Source: Tetraselmis striata (lineage: Eukaryota > Chlorophyta > Chlorodendrophyceae > Chlorodendrales > Chlorodendraceae). Taken from it: a stretch of DNA of 64,000 nt. The stretch spans positions 20,084 to 84,083 of the forward strand of contig VCJN01002641.1 in assembly GCA_006384855.1 (NCBI GenBank). Direction: 5' to 3'. The notes beneath the pieces were generated by a model that saw nothing but the letters and a program-made list of their open reading frames with translations, did no database searches and was not told the DNA's origin. Made by a program: the position numbers and the translations under genes. Positions 12,548 to 21,316 of this stretch are shown piece by piece. The stretch's first letter is position 1. Each line of letters begins with the position of its first letter.

Positions 12548-12756
12548 ACCGCATCCCTCGCCAATGTTTTCTTGTCGACCAAGCCGCATCCCCGAGCCGC
12601 CGCCCGGGCCAGAAGCCGCACCCTCGCCGTCAACAACTGCAGGTCCCTCCGGCCCCGGCCCTCGTACGCGGCATCTGCACGGCGATGCGTGCTGCCACCG
12701 TCGGCGCCACGCAGGTGCTCCGCCACCGGCTTCCGCTCGTCCGGAGTCAGCGCCAT
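12548..12756 (-). pseudogene. Orphan N-terminal fragment of the F-box/ankyrin-like family, copy 1
   Basis: On the minus strand the ATG at 12756 opens MALTPDERKPVAEHLRGADG, parallel to MALSPDEWKLVAEHLRGADG in the full genes. It continues through TARVRLLARAAARGCGLVDK, a decayed version of the pre-repeat region. The Copia-like element interrupts it at codon level: the same frame resumes beyond the element near 10948 as SDGGLRVFRVTNEW, as in the uninterrupted paralogue at 18104. No repeats follow, so this is a fragment and not a working gene. Confidence 0.7.
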
Positions 12757-12931
12757 GGTGCGAGGTGGCCACTGCACCACGTCACCGGCAGGTGGTTCGT
12801 CGCCCGCTAGCAAAGCGGGGGCTAGAAGTGCGGGACCTTGCCGGGCGGTGTGCAAGATAATAATAAGGATTATCCCGGTTATTCTGATCCCGACCAGGCA
12901 ATTTCCTTGATGACTATAACGTAGCGTCGCC

Positions 12932-13030
12932 TACCCAGGGCTTTCCGTACGTAACTGGATTGCTGCCTAAACCTACGGCCGTCGTAGAGACGCTGCAAGG
13001 GTTTCACTGCCAGTCCTGTCCCGGGGCGAC
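12932..13030 (-). repeat. Dispersed repeat Q, copy 1 (inverted)
   Basis: About 100 bp including CTACCCAGGGCTTTCCGTA, ACGGCCGTCGTAGAGACGCT and GGGTTTCACTGCCAGTCCTG. The same sequence, in the opposite orientation, is found at 23392-23492 and 34710-34803, and a 24-bp end survives at 28483-28506 next to element B. It has no coding content. Confidence 0.65.
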
Positions 13031-13117
13031 CAAAAAAACCGGGGGCGGCGGGGTTTGTTGGATCTTTCGCGGCGCGCGCAGCACGCATCGTGCCTTTTTT
13101 AAACTGTTTTATTTTTT

Positions 13118-13147
13118 CCCCGTCCCCGTCCCCGTCCCTGTCCCCGG
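13118..13147 (+). repeat. CCCCGT microsatellite
   Basis: About five units of a hexamer (CCCCGT, one CCCTGT variant) lie in the spacer between the N-terminal fragment and the first intact ankyrin-like gene. The equivalent position at 18510 and 36815 has only a short CCCC stretch, so the repeat expanded locally. Confidence 0.7.
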
Positions 13148-13214
13148 GCGGACAGGATTCGCAACCGCGAAGAGCGTCGTGCTGTCTTAGTCGCACCGCG
13201 AGGCCCGACACAAC

Positions 13215-13455
13215 ACATTGGCTTTGGAATGCGCACCATGGGTTGCCAGGGTCTAGCAGGGCATCAATACATTATTCAGACTGGGAGTGTTACGAATATA
13301 TCTATACTACCACAGTTGTCCATAGCACGTACTCGTATTAGCATGTCTCTCCCGACATCCCCCGTGCATGTCTCTCACGCAGCAGGTAGTACACATACGG
13401 AGCCATCGATGCCCAGCAGGTTGCATTGTGCCCTTTCTTTATAGGATCTGCAACA
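13215..13455. repeat. Conserved 3' flank of the ankyrin-like genes, copy 1
   Basis: The sequence from GGCTTTGGAATGCGCACC to the stop codon of the gene on its right is repeated downstream of all four paralogues (18595-18795, 24680-24960, 36905-37095). Shared pieces include AGCAGGGCATCAATACATTA, TGTCTCTCACGCAGCA and CATTGTGCCCTTT. It marks the unit that was duplicated with each gene and probably includes the 3' UTR. Confidence 0.7.
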
Positions 13456-13458
13456 GCT

Positions 13459-15327
13459 TTACATGCTCTGAAGTATCCACCCCGCTACAACTACACCATG
13501 TCCACTTTGATTTGCGGCATCAAGGCATGAATTCCTATCCCAGGGGCAGCCCTGCTCCCTCGCCCACTGCAGCATCTCCAGGTAACCATTCCGGGCTAAC
13601 TGACAGCAGGTGCGTTCATCCCAGGGGCAGCCCTGATTCCTCGCCCACTGCAGCAGCTCCAGGTAACCGTTCCGGGCTGCCTGAAAGCAGGTGTCCTCAT
13701 TCCAGGGGCAGCCCTGCCCCCTCGCCCACTGCAGCAGCTTCAGGTGTCCGCCCTCGGCTGCAACAGAGCACGTTTGTTCATCCCAGGGGCAGCCCTGCTC
13801 CCTCGCCCACTGCAGCAGCTTCAGGTGTCCGCCCCCAGCTGCAACAGAGCATGTTTGTTCATCCCAGGGGCAGCCCTGCTCCCTTGCCCACTGCAGGACC
13901 GCCAGGTGTCCGCCCCGGGCTGCCTCCAAGCATGTCCGTCCATCCCAGGGGCAGCCCTGCTCCCTCATCCACTGCAACACCGCCAGATGTCCACCCCGAG
14001 CTGCCTGCGAGCATGTTTGTTCATCCCAGGGGCAGCCCTGCCCCCGCGCCCACTGCAGCAGCTCCAGGTGTCCGTTCCGGGCTGCAGCAAGGCAGGTGTC
14101 CTCATCCCAGGGGCAGCCCTGCTCCTTCGCCCACTGCAGCAGCTCCAGGTGTCCACCCAGGGCTGCAATAAAGCAGGTCACTTCTTCCCAGGGGCAGCCC
14201 TGCTGCCTCACCCACTGCAGCACAGCCAGGTGTCCGCCTTCGGCCGCAGTAGAGCACGTCCCAGCATTCCAGGGGCAGCCCTGCTCCCTGGCCCACACAA
14301 GCAGCTCCAGGTGTCCACCCAGGGCTGCAGCAGAGCAGGTGTCCTCATTCCAGGGGCAGCCATGCTCCCTCATCCACTGCAGCATCGCCAGCTGCCCTGC
14401 CCCGGCTGCAGCAGAGCAGGTGCGTTCATTCCAGGGACAGCCCTGCTCCCTCGCCCACTGCAGCAGCTCCATGTGTCCGCCCAGGGCTGCAGCAGAGCAG
14501 GTATCCTCATTCCAGGGGCAGCCCTGCTCCCTCATCCACTGCAGCACCGCCAGCTGCCCCGCCCCGACTGCAGCAGAGCAGGTGCGTTCATTCCAGGGGC
14601 AGCCCTGCTCCCTCGCCCACTGCAGCACCGCCAACTGCCCCGCCCAAGCCGCAGCAGAGCAGGTGCGTTCAGTCCAGGGGCAGCCCTGCTCCTTCGCCCA
14701 CTGCAGCACCGCCAGGTGTCCGCCTTCGGCTGCAGCAGAGCAGGTGCGTGCATCCCAGGGACAGCGCTGCTCCCTCGCCCACTGCAGCACCTCCAGGTGT
14801 CCGCCCCCGGCTGCAGCAGAGCAAGTGCGTGCATCCCAGGGACAGCTCTGCTCCCTCGCCCACTGCAGCACCTCCAGGTGTCCGCCCCCGGCTGCAGCAG
14901 AGCATGTGTCGTTATCCCAGGGGCAGCCCTGCTCCCTTACCCACTGCAGCACCTCCAACTGCCCTGCCTCGGCGGCCCAACAAGTTGTCTTGTGATGCTG
15001 CTTAGGCAGATCCCAGCCGCGGGACTGCACGCCCCATTGCAGCACGCCCAGCCCGCCGTCCACCACCGCCGCCCTCACCACCCGCTCGTCGTCCATCAAG
15101 GCGCAGCCCTGCTCCACCGCCCACCGCAGCAGCTCCACCCGGGACGTAAATACCCGCGGATCCATCCGGCGGCGGCCGCTGCCTTTTGCCGCGTCAACTT
15201 CGCGCGCGCGCTGCACGCCGACACAGGACGCCCGACACACGCCCCGCAGCACGCCGTGCCAGCTGCCACCGTCGGCGACGCACAGGTGTTCCGCCACCAC
15301 CTTCCACTCGTCCGGCGACAGTGCCAT
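13459..15327 (-). CDS. F-box-like protein with 18 ankyrin-like repeats
   Basis: The start is the ATG of MALSPDEWKVVAEHL; upstream in-frame codons (GTG at 15351) are not starts. Residues 2-45 resemble an F-box (LSPDEW..VAEHL....W..VLRGVCRASC). Residues about 45-130 form a conserved linker (MDPRVFTSRVELLRWAVEQG, GVQSRGWDLPKQHHKTTCWA). Eighteen 27-residue repeats follow, consensus GHLEVLQWAREQGCPWDEDT, each with paired helices like ankyrin repeats, then the tail VVVAGWILQSM and TAA. Ankyrin stacks bind protein partners and F-boxes recruit SCF ubiquitin ligase, so a substrate-receptor role is possible but inferred. Repeats vary more here (HLEVLQWMRE, QLAVLQWAKE) than in the gene at 25238. The stop overlaps TGTAA, as in its three paralogues. 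No intron is evident. Confidence 0.82.
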   Translation of the reverse strand: MALSPDEWKVVAEHLCVADGGSWHGVLRGVCRASCVGVQRAREVDAAKGSGRRRMDPRVFTSRVELLRWAVEQGCALMDDERVVRAAVVDGGLGVLQWGVQSRGWDLPKQHHKTTCWAAEAGQLEVLQWVREQGCPWDNDTCSAAAGGGHLEVLQWAREQSCPWDARTCSAAAGGGHLEVLQWAREQRCPWDARTCSAAAEGGHLAVLQWAKEQGCPWTERTCSAAAWAGQLAVLQWAREQGCPWNERTCSAAVGAGQLAVLQWMREQGCPWNEDTCSAAALGGHMELLQWAREQGCPWNERTCSAAAGAGQLAMLQWMREHGCPWNEDTCSAAALGGHLELLVWAREQGCPWNAGTCSTAAEGGHLAVLQWVRQQGCPWEEVTCFIAALGGHLELLQWAKEQGCPWDEDTCLAAARNGHLELLQWARGQGCPWDEQTCSQAARGGHLAVLQWMREQGCPWDGRTCLEAARGGHLAVLQWAREQGCPWDEQTCSVAAGGGHLKLLQWAREQGCPWDEQTCSVAAEGGHLKLLQWARGQGCPWNEDTCFQAARNGYLELLQWARNQGCPWDERTCCQLARNGYLEMLQWAREQGCPWDRNSCLDAANQSGHGVVVAGWILQSM

Positions 15328-15329
15328 GA

Positions 15330-15985
15330 TGCTAGATGGCCACTGCGCCACGGCAAGTCGCGCGCTAGCAGAGCTGGAGCTGGAAATGCGGGAACGGGCC
15401 GCCGCCTGGAACTTGTCGCGCGGTTACCGATATCCGGGCGGCGGGGCAGGACGACAGAGCAGAACAGGGTTGCCAAAAAAAATGCTCAGGTATTGAAGCG
15501 CGTTCCACACTTAGGGTGTTCAGGGTTGTAAACCCATGTTCAGCCCTAAGCCCGTTACTAAACCGGTGCATCACGCGCGACGTGTGCCACGTTAACTTTT
15601 TGGTACAAGGAGAGCGTCAAGAGAATGCACGGAAAGTACTGCGGAAGAAAAAAGCCTACATTTAAGCAGAACCCTCTTAGCGGGCCGCGGGGCCCGGCGA
15701 TGTGGCAGGAAATTGTCCACCGGCCGGCCTAAAAGATCTTCCGCCGAAGTCGAAGGTGTGTGAGGAGATCATGTTAGGGTAACAACCCTAGATCTCGACC
15801 TCATTAAATGCACTGCTACGTAATCTCATTAGCACTGCTGACTAGATTAATCAGACACGCTTGACAGCGCCGGCGTGGCATCCCGCCAACTGCTGAATAT
15901 ATACCGCAGCGCATACCACCTTGTAAAGAATTCGCTTTTCACCACCACCAACTCTGGAGCCGACAATCTCGCCACAAGTTGTGCC
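15330..15985. other. 5' flank of the first ankyrin-like gene and spacer
   Basis: 15350-15460 is conserved with the 5' flanks of the paralogues (word GGTTACCGATATCCGGGCGG also near 20105), so it probably holds promoter and 5' UTR. At 15512-15535 an imperfect palindrome (CTTAGGG...CCCTAAG) resembles the hairpin family at 24282 and 49247. No gene was recognised. Confidence 0.5.
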
Positions 15986-16844
15986 ACGTTCGTACGTTTG
16001 TACGCGCACATGACTGTGGGTTGCCGCGGTGGCAGATGTTCTCCATGCGATTCTCATGGCCATCATTGAATTGGCGGGCAAACTACCGGTACATATATTG
16101 ATGCATGAGGAAACGGGGAATCCCATATACCCCCCGCCCTCTCACATCCTTCTGTGAGAGCGATTACCGCTATCAACGAAGGCTAACGATGTAGCTGCGT
16201 GACTGCGATCCCGCCGATCAAAGAGGCTTGCGTTTCGTCAAATATGAGTTGCACCTGCCTCGCAGAAAGCGGGAGCTTGGCCTAGGGCATTTCCATTTGC
16301 ATGGGCGTGGCTGCGGTCGTGCGCCCGTCGCCGATTGCGGAGGGCGTTTATGTTGTATTGGTTGATGCGTATTCATACATGCTCTGTTGACATTCTGCAC
16401 TACGCGGGCAACCACAGGTACACATGCATACTTATAGCTCGAAGCATCATCAGCCACTTGGCACGAAGCATCCGGAGGGGCAGGCCCGGGAGGCGAGGGA
16501 GAGGGGTGTCCCGGCATGTATATGTCGCCCAGTGACGAGTGCACAAACACCATTCACTCGGGCGTTGCTCCATAGCGGCATTGCCGGGCGCACAAATCAA
16601 CAAGGAAGACGCTGCAGTTTCCGATCCCAAATTCAGGGCATGCCCCCTCCCTTTCATGCATCAGATCCAGTGGTGCAGCCGCAGCAGGGCTAATAGGGCC
16701 AGCTGCCTTTTTTCCCGGCTCCCGTGTATGTCTCTCACACGGAAAGTAATACGCATACATAGCCATCAACGCCGCCCGCGCAGCTCGCATTGCGCCCTGT
16801 ACTCGATCTAAAACAGCTTTACATGCTCTCATGTAGCCACCTCT

Positions 16845-17122
16845 CTACAGTGTCTTGTCCATGCACCTTGCGGCATCAAGGCACAAATTCCTATCCCAGG
16901 GGCAGCCCTGCTCCCTTGCCCACTGCAACACCACCAAGTGTCCACCCTGAGCTGTCCCAGGGGCAGCCCTCCCCCCCTCGCCCCCTGCAGCATCTCCTGG
17001 CAGGTGTCCGCGTCGGGCTACCTGAAAGCAGCATGTCTGCTCATCCCAGGGGCTGCCCTGCTCCCTCGCCCATTTGCATTGCAACACCGCCAGGTGTCCG
17101 CGCTGAGCTGCAGGAGAGCAGG
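16845..17122 (-). pseudogene. Ankyrin-like repeat gene, orphan C-terminal relic (second copy)
   Basis: The minus strand keeps WAREQGSPWDEQTCCFQVAR and VLQWAREQGCPWDRNLCLDA with a scrambled middle and a short insertion (CK) before the first WAREQG. It is the counterpart of 10107-10480 and shares its internal deletion, so the decay preceded the duplication. No start codon or N-terminal domain is present. Confidence 0.75.
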
Positions 17123-17123
17123 T

Positions 17124-17603
17124 TGTTGAGTAGTAATAGATTACACTGGTCTGTTACTGATCTGACTGTAAGGCCACCAGCTGCAGTGTTAGGCAGACTG
17201 CACTGCCCACTGCGAGCTGGATGTGTTGCGCCGATATTTGGCAGTAGTACTTAGGTATAATACATACATATGGCATAATGTAGTAAGGAGCTGAGAGCTC
17301 CCCCGGGAGCCCAGTTCCTAGAGAGCCATCAGCAGGCATGTGGCGAACATACCCACTCTAGAATGACCTCAGATGGTCATGCAACTCCGGGCACCACTTC
17401 AGCCAGTAATTTAGAGACATGCTTTATATACTAGAATACAGCAGTGCCAAGGTGCACCAGCTAGCATCCCCAGCTCAGCCCATAGCCAGCAGGTGTAGCT
17501 GTTGATAGTACTAAGGGCTCTGTTGAGCCCTGAGAACTGTAACAGATTCTAAGCCACCCTCAGCTGCTGCTTGTCTGCAAGGCAACCTGCATTAACTCCA
17601 AAA
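17124..17603. mobile_element. Probable solo LTR, 480 bp, 5-bp TSD CAGGT
   Basis: Relative to copy 1 of the segmental duplication, exactly this stretch is extra. It is flanked by CAGGT at 17119-17123 and 17604-17608, while copy 1 has a single CAGGT near 10487-10492. The insert begins TGTTGAGTAG, the usual Copia-type LTR start, and ends ACTCCAAAA. It has no coding capacity. A solo LTR left by LTR-LTR recombination fits best; a full-length non-autonomous element of another type is the alternative. Confidence 0.6.
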
Positions 17604-17904
17604 CAGGTGTATTCATATTTTAGGGGCAGCCAGGCTGCCTCATCCACTCGCACTGCTGGTACTCGTCGAGTCGGCGTATGGCACAGTCCCCGTACCATCA
17701 CGACGGGGTCATGCATAGCGTTATATACCAAACTATAGGGTACCCTATCTCGATATAGTCGCTATCGTGCAGCCACGACACTATGCAACTTCTCAGGTAC
17801 TGGTATCGGTAGCTACAGTTTCCTGCAGCATATGTGACGTATATGATAGCCTGTCATCCCGACTCAGAACTCTCCATGTGCCTGACAAAAAGTCACAGGA
17901 TCGA

Positions 17905-18104
17905 ATATATGAACCAGACTTCAGCGAATGTAACATAGTGACTGTGTCTCATCGATCGCAAGCGAGCCCGGTATTTGAGGCTTGTTACGTGACGCGAAGG
18001 TGTCTTGTAGATGCGCTGGCACCGCCCATACGGAAACATGCTCTTTGGAGTAGCAGTGCCATTCATTAGTGACTCGAAACACACGAAGCCCACCGTCAGA
18101 CAAC
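17905..18104. repeat. Dispersed repeat R, copy 2
   Basis: It is the most complete copy of repeat R and joins the N-terminal ankyrin fragment at 18104 without interruption. It gives the reference for the unoccupied insertion site of the Copia-like element (CAGACAACGCATCCC). Confidence 0.65.
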
Positions 18105-18310
18105 GCATCCCTCGCCAATGTTTTCTTGTCGACCAAGCCTCATCCCCGAGCCGCCGCCCACGCCAGAAGCCGCACCCTCGCCGTCAACAACTGCAGGCCC
18201 CCCCGGCCCCGGCCCTCGTACGCGGCATCTGCGCGCCGGTGCGTGCTGCCACCGTCGGCGCCGCGCCGGTGCTCCGCCACCGGCTTCTGCTCGTCCGGAG
18301 TCAGCGCCAT
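18104..18310 (-). pseudogene. Orphan N-terminal fragment of the F-box/ankyrin-like family, copy 2
   Basis: The minus-strand ATG at 18310 opens MALTPDEQKPVAEHRRGADG and runs through the linker region to LVDKKTLARDAL before entering repeat R. No ankyrin-like repeats follow. A shared W-to-Q/R change and a shortened linker link it to the copies at 12548 and 36392, so all three descend from one truncated ancestor. Confidence 0.7.
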
Positions 18311-18594
18311 GGTGCGAGTTGGCCACTGCACCACGGCACCGGCAGGCGGCTTGTCGCATGCTAGCAGAGCGGGGCCTAGAAATGCGGTGGCTTGCCGGGC
18401 GGTGCGCAAGATAATATCCCGGTTGTGATCCCGACCAGGCGGGGTTCGTCAGGTTTAGTTTTCGAAGCGCACGCAGCACGCATCGTGCCTTTTTAAAACT
18501 GTTTTATTTTCCCGCACCCCTGGGCGGACAGGACGACTCGCAACCGGGAAGAGCGTCGTGCTGTCTTAGTCGCACCGCGAGGCCCGACACAACA

Positions 18595-18795
18595 CATAGG
18601 CTTTGGAAAGCGCACCAATGGTTGCCGGGTTCGAGCAAGGCATCAATGCATCATCCCACCTGGGAGGTACAATACCGCAGTTGTCCACAACACATGCACC
18701 CGTAGATGTATGTCTCTCACGCAGCAAGTAGTACACATACAGAGCCATCGATGCCGAGCAGGCCGCATTGTGCCCTTTATGGGATCTGTAACAGC
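18595..18795. repeat. Conserved 3' flank of the ankyrin-like genes, copy 2
   Basis: Same block as 13215-13455, slightly shorter (lacks part of the CACTGTCCATAGCACG region). Confidence 0.65.
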
Positions 18796-18796
18796 T

Positions 18797-20008
18797 TTAC
18801 ATGCTCTGAAGTATCCACTCCGCTACGGCATCATGTCCAATTGCGGCGTGAAGGCACATATTCCTACCCCAGGGGCAGCCCTGCTCCCTCGCCCACTGCA
18901 GCAGCTCCAGGTGTCCGCCTTCGGCTGCAGCATCGCATGTGTTCTCATTCCAGGGGCAGCCCTGCTCCCTCGCCCACTGCAGCACCGCCAGGTGTCCGCC
19001 CCAAGCTGCAGCATCGCATGTGTTCTCATTCCAGGGGCAGCCCTGCTCCCTCGCCCACTGCAGCAGCTCCAGGTGTCCGCCCCGGGCTGCAGCTCCGCTT
19101 AAGAAAGCATTCCAGGGGCAGCCCTGCTCCCTTGCCCACTGCAGCAGCTCCAGGTGTCCGCCTTCGGCTGCAGCATCGCATGTGTTCTCATTCCAGGGGC
19201 AGCCCTGCTCCCTCGCCCACTGCAGCACCGCCAGGTGTCCGCCCCGGGCTGCAGCATCGCATGTCTCCTCATCCCAGGGGCAGCCCTGCTCCCTCGCCCA
19301 CTGCAGCACCGCCAGGTGTCCGCCCCAAGCTGCAGCATCGCATGTGTTCTCATTCCAGGGGCAGCTCTGCTCCCTCGCCCACTGCAGCACCGCCAGGTGT
19401 CCGCCCCGGGCTGCAGCAGCGCTTAAGAAAGCATTCCAGGGGCAGCCCTGCTCCCTTGCCCACTGCAGCAGCTCCAGGTGTCCCCCTTCGGCTGCAGCAG
19501 AGCAGGTGCCCTCATCCCCGGGGCAGCCATGCCCCCTCGCCCACTTCAACACCGCCAGATGTCCGCCCCGAGCTGCAGCAGAGCAGGTGCTAGCATCCCA
19601 GGAGCAGCCCTGCCCCCTCGCCCACTGCAGCACCTCTAGCTTCCCTGCCTCGGCGGCCCAACAAGTTGTCTTGTGATGCTGTTTGGGCATATCCCAGCCG
19701 CGGGACTGCACGCCCCATTGCAGCACGCGCACCCTGCCGTCTACCATCGCCGCCCTCACCACCCGCTGGTCGTCCACCAATGCGCAGCCCTGCTCCACCG
19801 CCCACTCCAGCAGGTCTACCCGAGACGTAAACACCCGCGGGTCCGTCCGGCGGCAGCCGTTGCCATCCGCCGCGTCATCTTCGCGCGCGCGCTGCACGCC
19901 GACGCAAGACGCCCGGCACACGCCGCGCAGCACGCCGTGCCAGCTGCCACCGTCGGCGCCGCGCAGGTGTTCCGCCACCAGCTTCCACTCGTCCGGCGAC
20001 AGCGCCAT
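18797..20008 (-). CDS. F-box-like protein with 10 ankyrin-like repeats
   Basis: The ATG at 20008 opens MALSPDEWKLVAEHLRGADG; the in-frame GTG at 20032 is rejected as a start. The layout is as in the gene at 13459 with ten repeats and about 403 residues. Two repeats replace the usual xTCSAAA by NAFLSAAAARGG and NAFLSGAAARGG and lie five units apart with matching neighbours, which shows an internal block duplication. The stop is TAA within TGTAA. It is the shortest intact member and may act as a distinct binding surface; partners are unknown. The 5' flank (20040-20160) contains the conserved GATATCCGGGCGG stretch. Confidence 0.8.
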   Translation of the reverse strand: MALSPDEWKLVAEHLRGADGGSWHGVLRGVCRASCVGVQRAREDDAADGNGCRRTDPRVFTSRVDLLEWAVEQGCALVDDQRVVRAAMVDGRVRVLQWGVQSRGWDMPKQHHKTTCWAAEAGKLEVLQWARGQGCSWDASTCSAAARGGHLAVLKWARGHGCPGDEGTCSAAAEGGHLELLQWAREQGCPWNAFLSAAAARGGHLAVLQWAREQSCPWNENTCDAAAWGGHLAVLQWAREQGCPWDEETCDAAARGGHLAVLQWAREQGCPWNENTCDAAAEGGHLELLQWAREQGCPWNAFLSGAAARGGHLELLQWAREQGCPWNENTCDAAAWGGHLAVLQWAREQGCPWNENTCDAAAEGGHLELLQWAREQGCPWGRNMCLHAAIGHDAVAEWILQSM

Positions 20009-20529
20009 GGTACTAGGTGGCCACTGCGCCACGGCAAGTCGCGCGCTAGCATAGTAGAGCTGGAAGTGCGGAAACGTGCCGCCGCCTGGAACTTATTGTC
20101 GCGGTTACCGATATCCGGGCGGGGTGGCAGGGCAGGGCAGGGTTGTAATTATAATTAGTGACTACAACCCTGCCAGATATATCGTGATTTATATTAGCGA
20201 GGTTTTCATCCTTGATATTATCCTTGATCTGATCTAAACTAGTTTATGAAGTTTCCCTCCTTGACCTAACCGCTTTTTAGCTACAAGTGCTGCTCAGTGG
20301 TACGGGAACTAGGCATCTGTTGTTGCGCCCTTTTCAGGTGCAGCACGAGTAGACATAAAAGCAGCCAGAACAGCTGAGCCTGCCATCTTCCAGTTTTCGC
20401 TGCGTTCCACGCAGCGATGTAAAAACTGTCTCGTAACCAGTTGCGAGCAAGGTCACCCCAGGTTGTTCAAGACCACACCCGGCTCACCACCCGAGTGTGA
20501 TATTCTCGTCCGTACGTCCGTGCGTTACC

Positions 20530-21316
20530 ATGCCAGATGGAGAAGAACCCGTCGTCGAGCCGACGTTGGAGTCACTGAACGCAGATATGAGGGCATGTCT
20601 TCATTACTGCAAGAGTTGGCTACAGCTGTGGCGCAATTGACGGCTCGTGATCGCGTTGTTGATGGGGAAGGGGCACATGGCTTCGGCTCCGGGCAGCGCT
20701 TCGCGGGACAGGCGACATGCAGCGGGGGAGCCACAGAGCGCCCCGACTTGCTAGAGCTGGTTACGAGGCCGTTCGACCGGTCAGCCGAGTGCCTGGACTT
20801 TTCCCCCTGAGCACCGACCTAACGAACGAGTACCTCAAGCAGGACGACCGGCGTCTGCCGGCCCAGGAGGAGTACTTGTGGATGTCATGTTTCGGGGCCC
20901 ACATGGCCGCACTTTTCGTGGCTCTCGACGAGCTCCTACCCTACGTCCCTTCCAGCAACCATGACTTCACTCCCTACCTCGCGAGAGCTCGGAATCACGC
21001 CGAGGCCATCGACAAGGCGTTTCGTTTTCGTTTGGCTTTCCTGCGGAGGCTCAATGAGATCAAGCGCGTGCACGGTGACCAAGGTGTTCTGGACGTGCTG
21101 CGAGCCCAACATTTTCAGTCTGCTTCAGAGCATATGGGTTCCGCGATTTTTGGGGACCTCATGAAGGACTACGAGCGTCGTGTCTTCGAGGCGACCGTTG
21201 CCAGCAGCGCAAAGGCAACCGCTACTGCCCGAGTGGCAGCTGCAGCTGCAGGTCGCGGGCGTAGGCGAGGACGTGGCGGCGGGCGTGGACGTGGCCGCGA
21301 AGGTGAGCACGAGTGA
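20530..21316 (+). pseudogene. Gag-like ORF of element A, frameshifted and internally deleted
   Basis: The ATG at 20530 opens MPDGEEPVVEPTLESLNADM, matching MSDGEEPVAEPTLQSLNANM of element B. A one-base loss near 20590 and a deletion of roughly 100 bp near 20755 (B has AQSGRVGAKSVSAEDDYLAV there) break the frame. From 20780 on it is intact: FPLSTDLTNEYLKQDDRRLP, then a helical region, then an Arg/Gly-rich C-terminus (GRGRRRGRGGGRGRGREGEH). It ends at TGA (21314-21316) followed by CGG TGT. Confidence 0.8.

Larger units (their letters stand above)
15987..18104. repeat. Segmental duplication, copy 2
   Basis: This is the counterpart of 9343-10948, with the same order of landmarks. It differs by a 480-bp insertion at 17124-17603 (see the solo LTR entry), and its N-terminal ankyrin fragment at 18104-18310 is not interrupted by the Copia-like element. 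The pair therefore records the state before two separate insertions. Confidence 0.75.
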
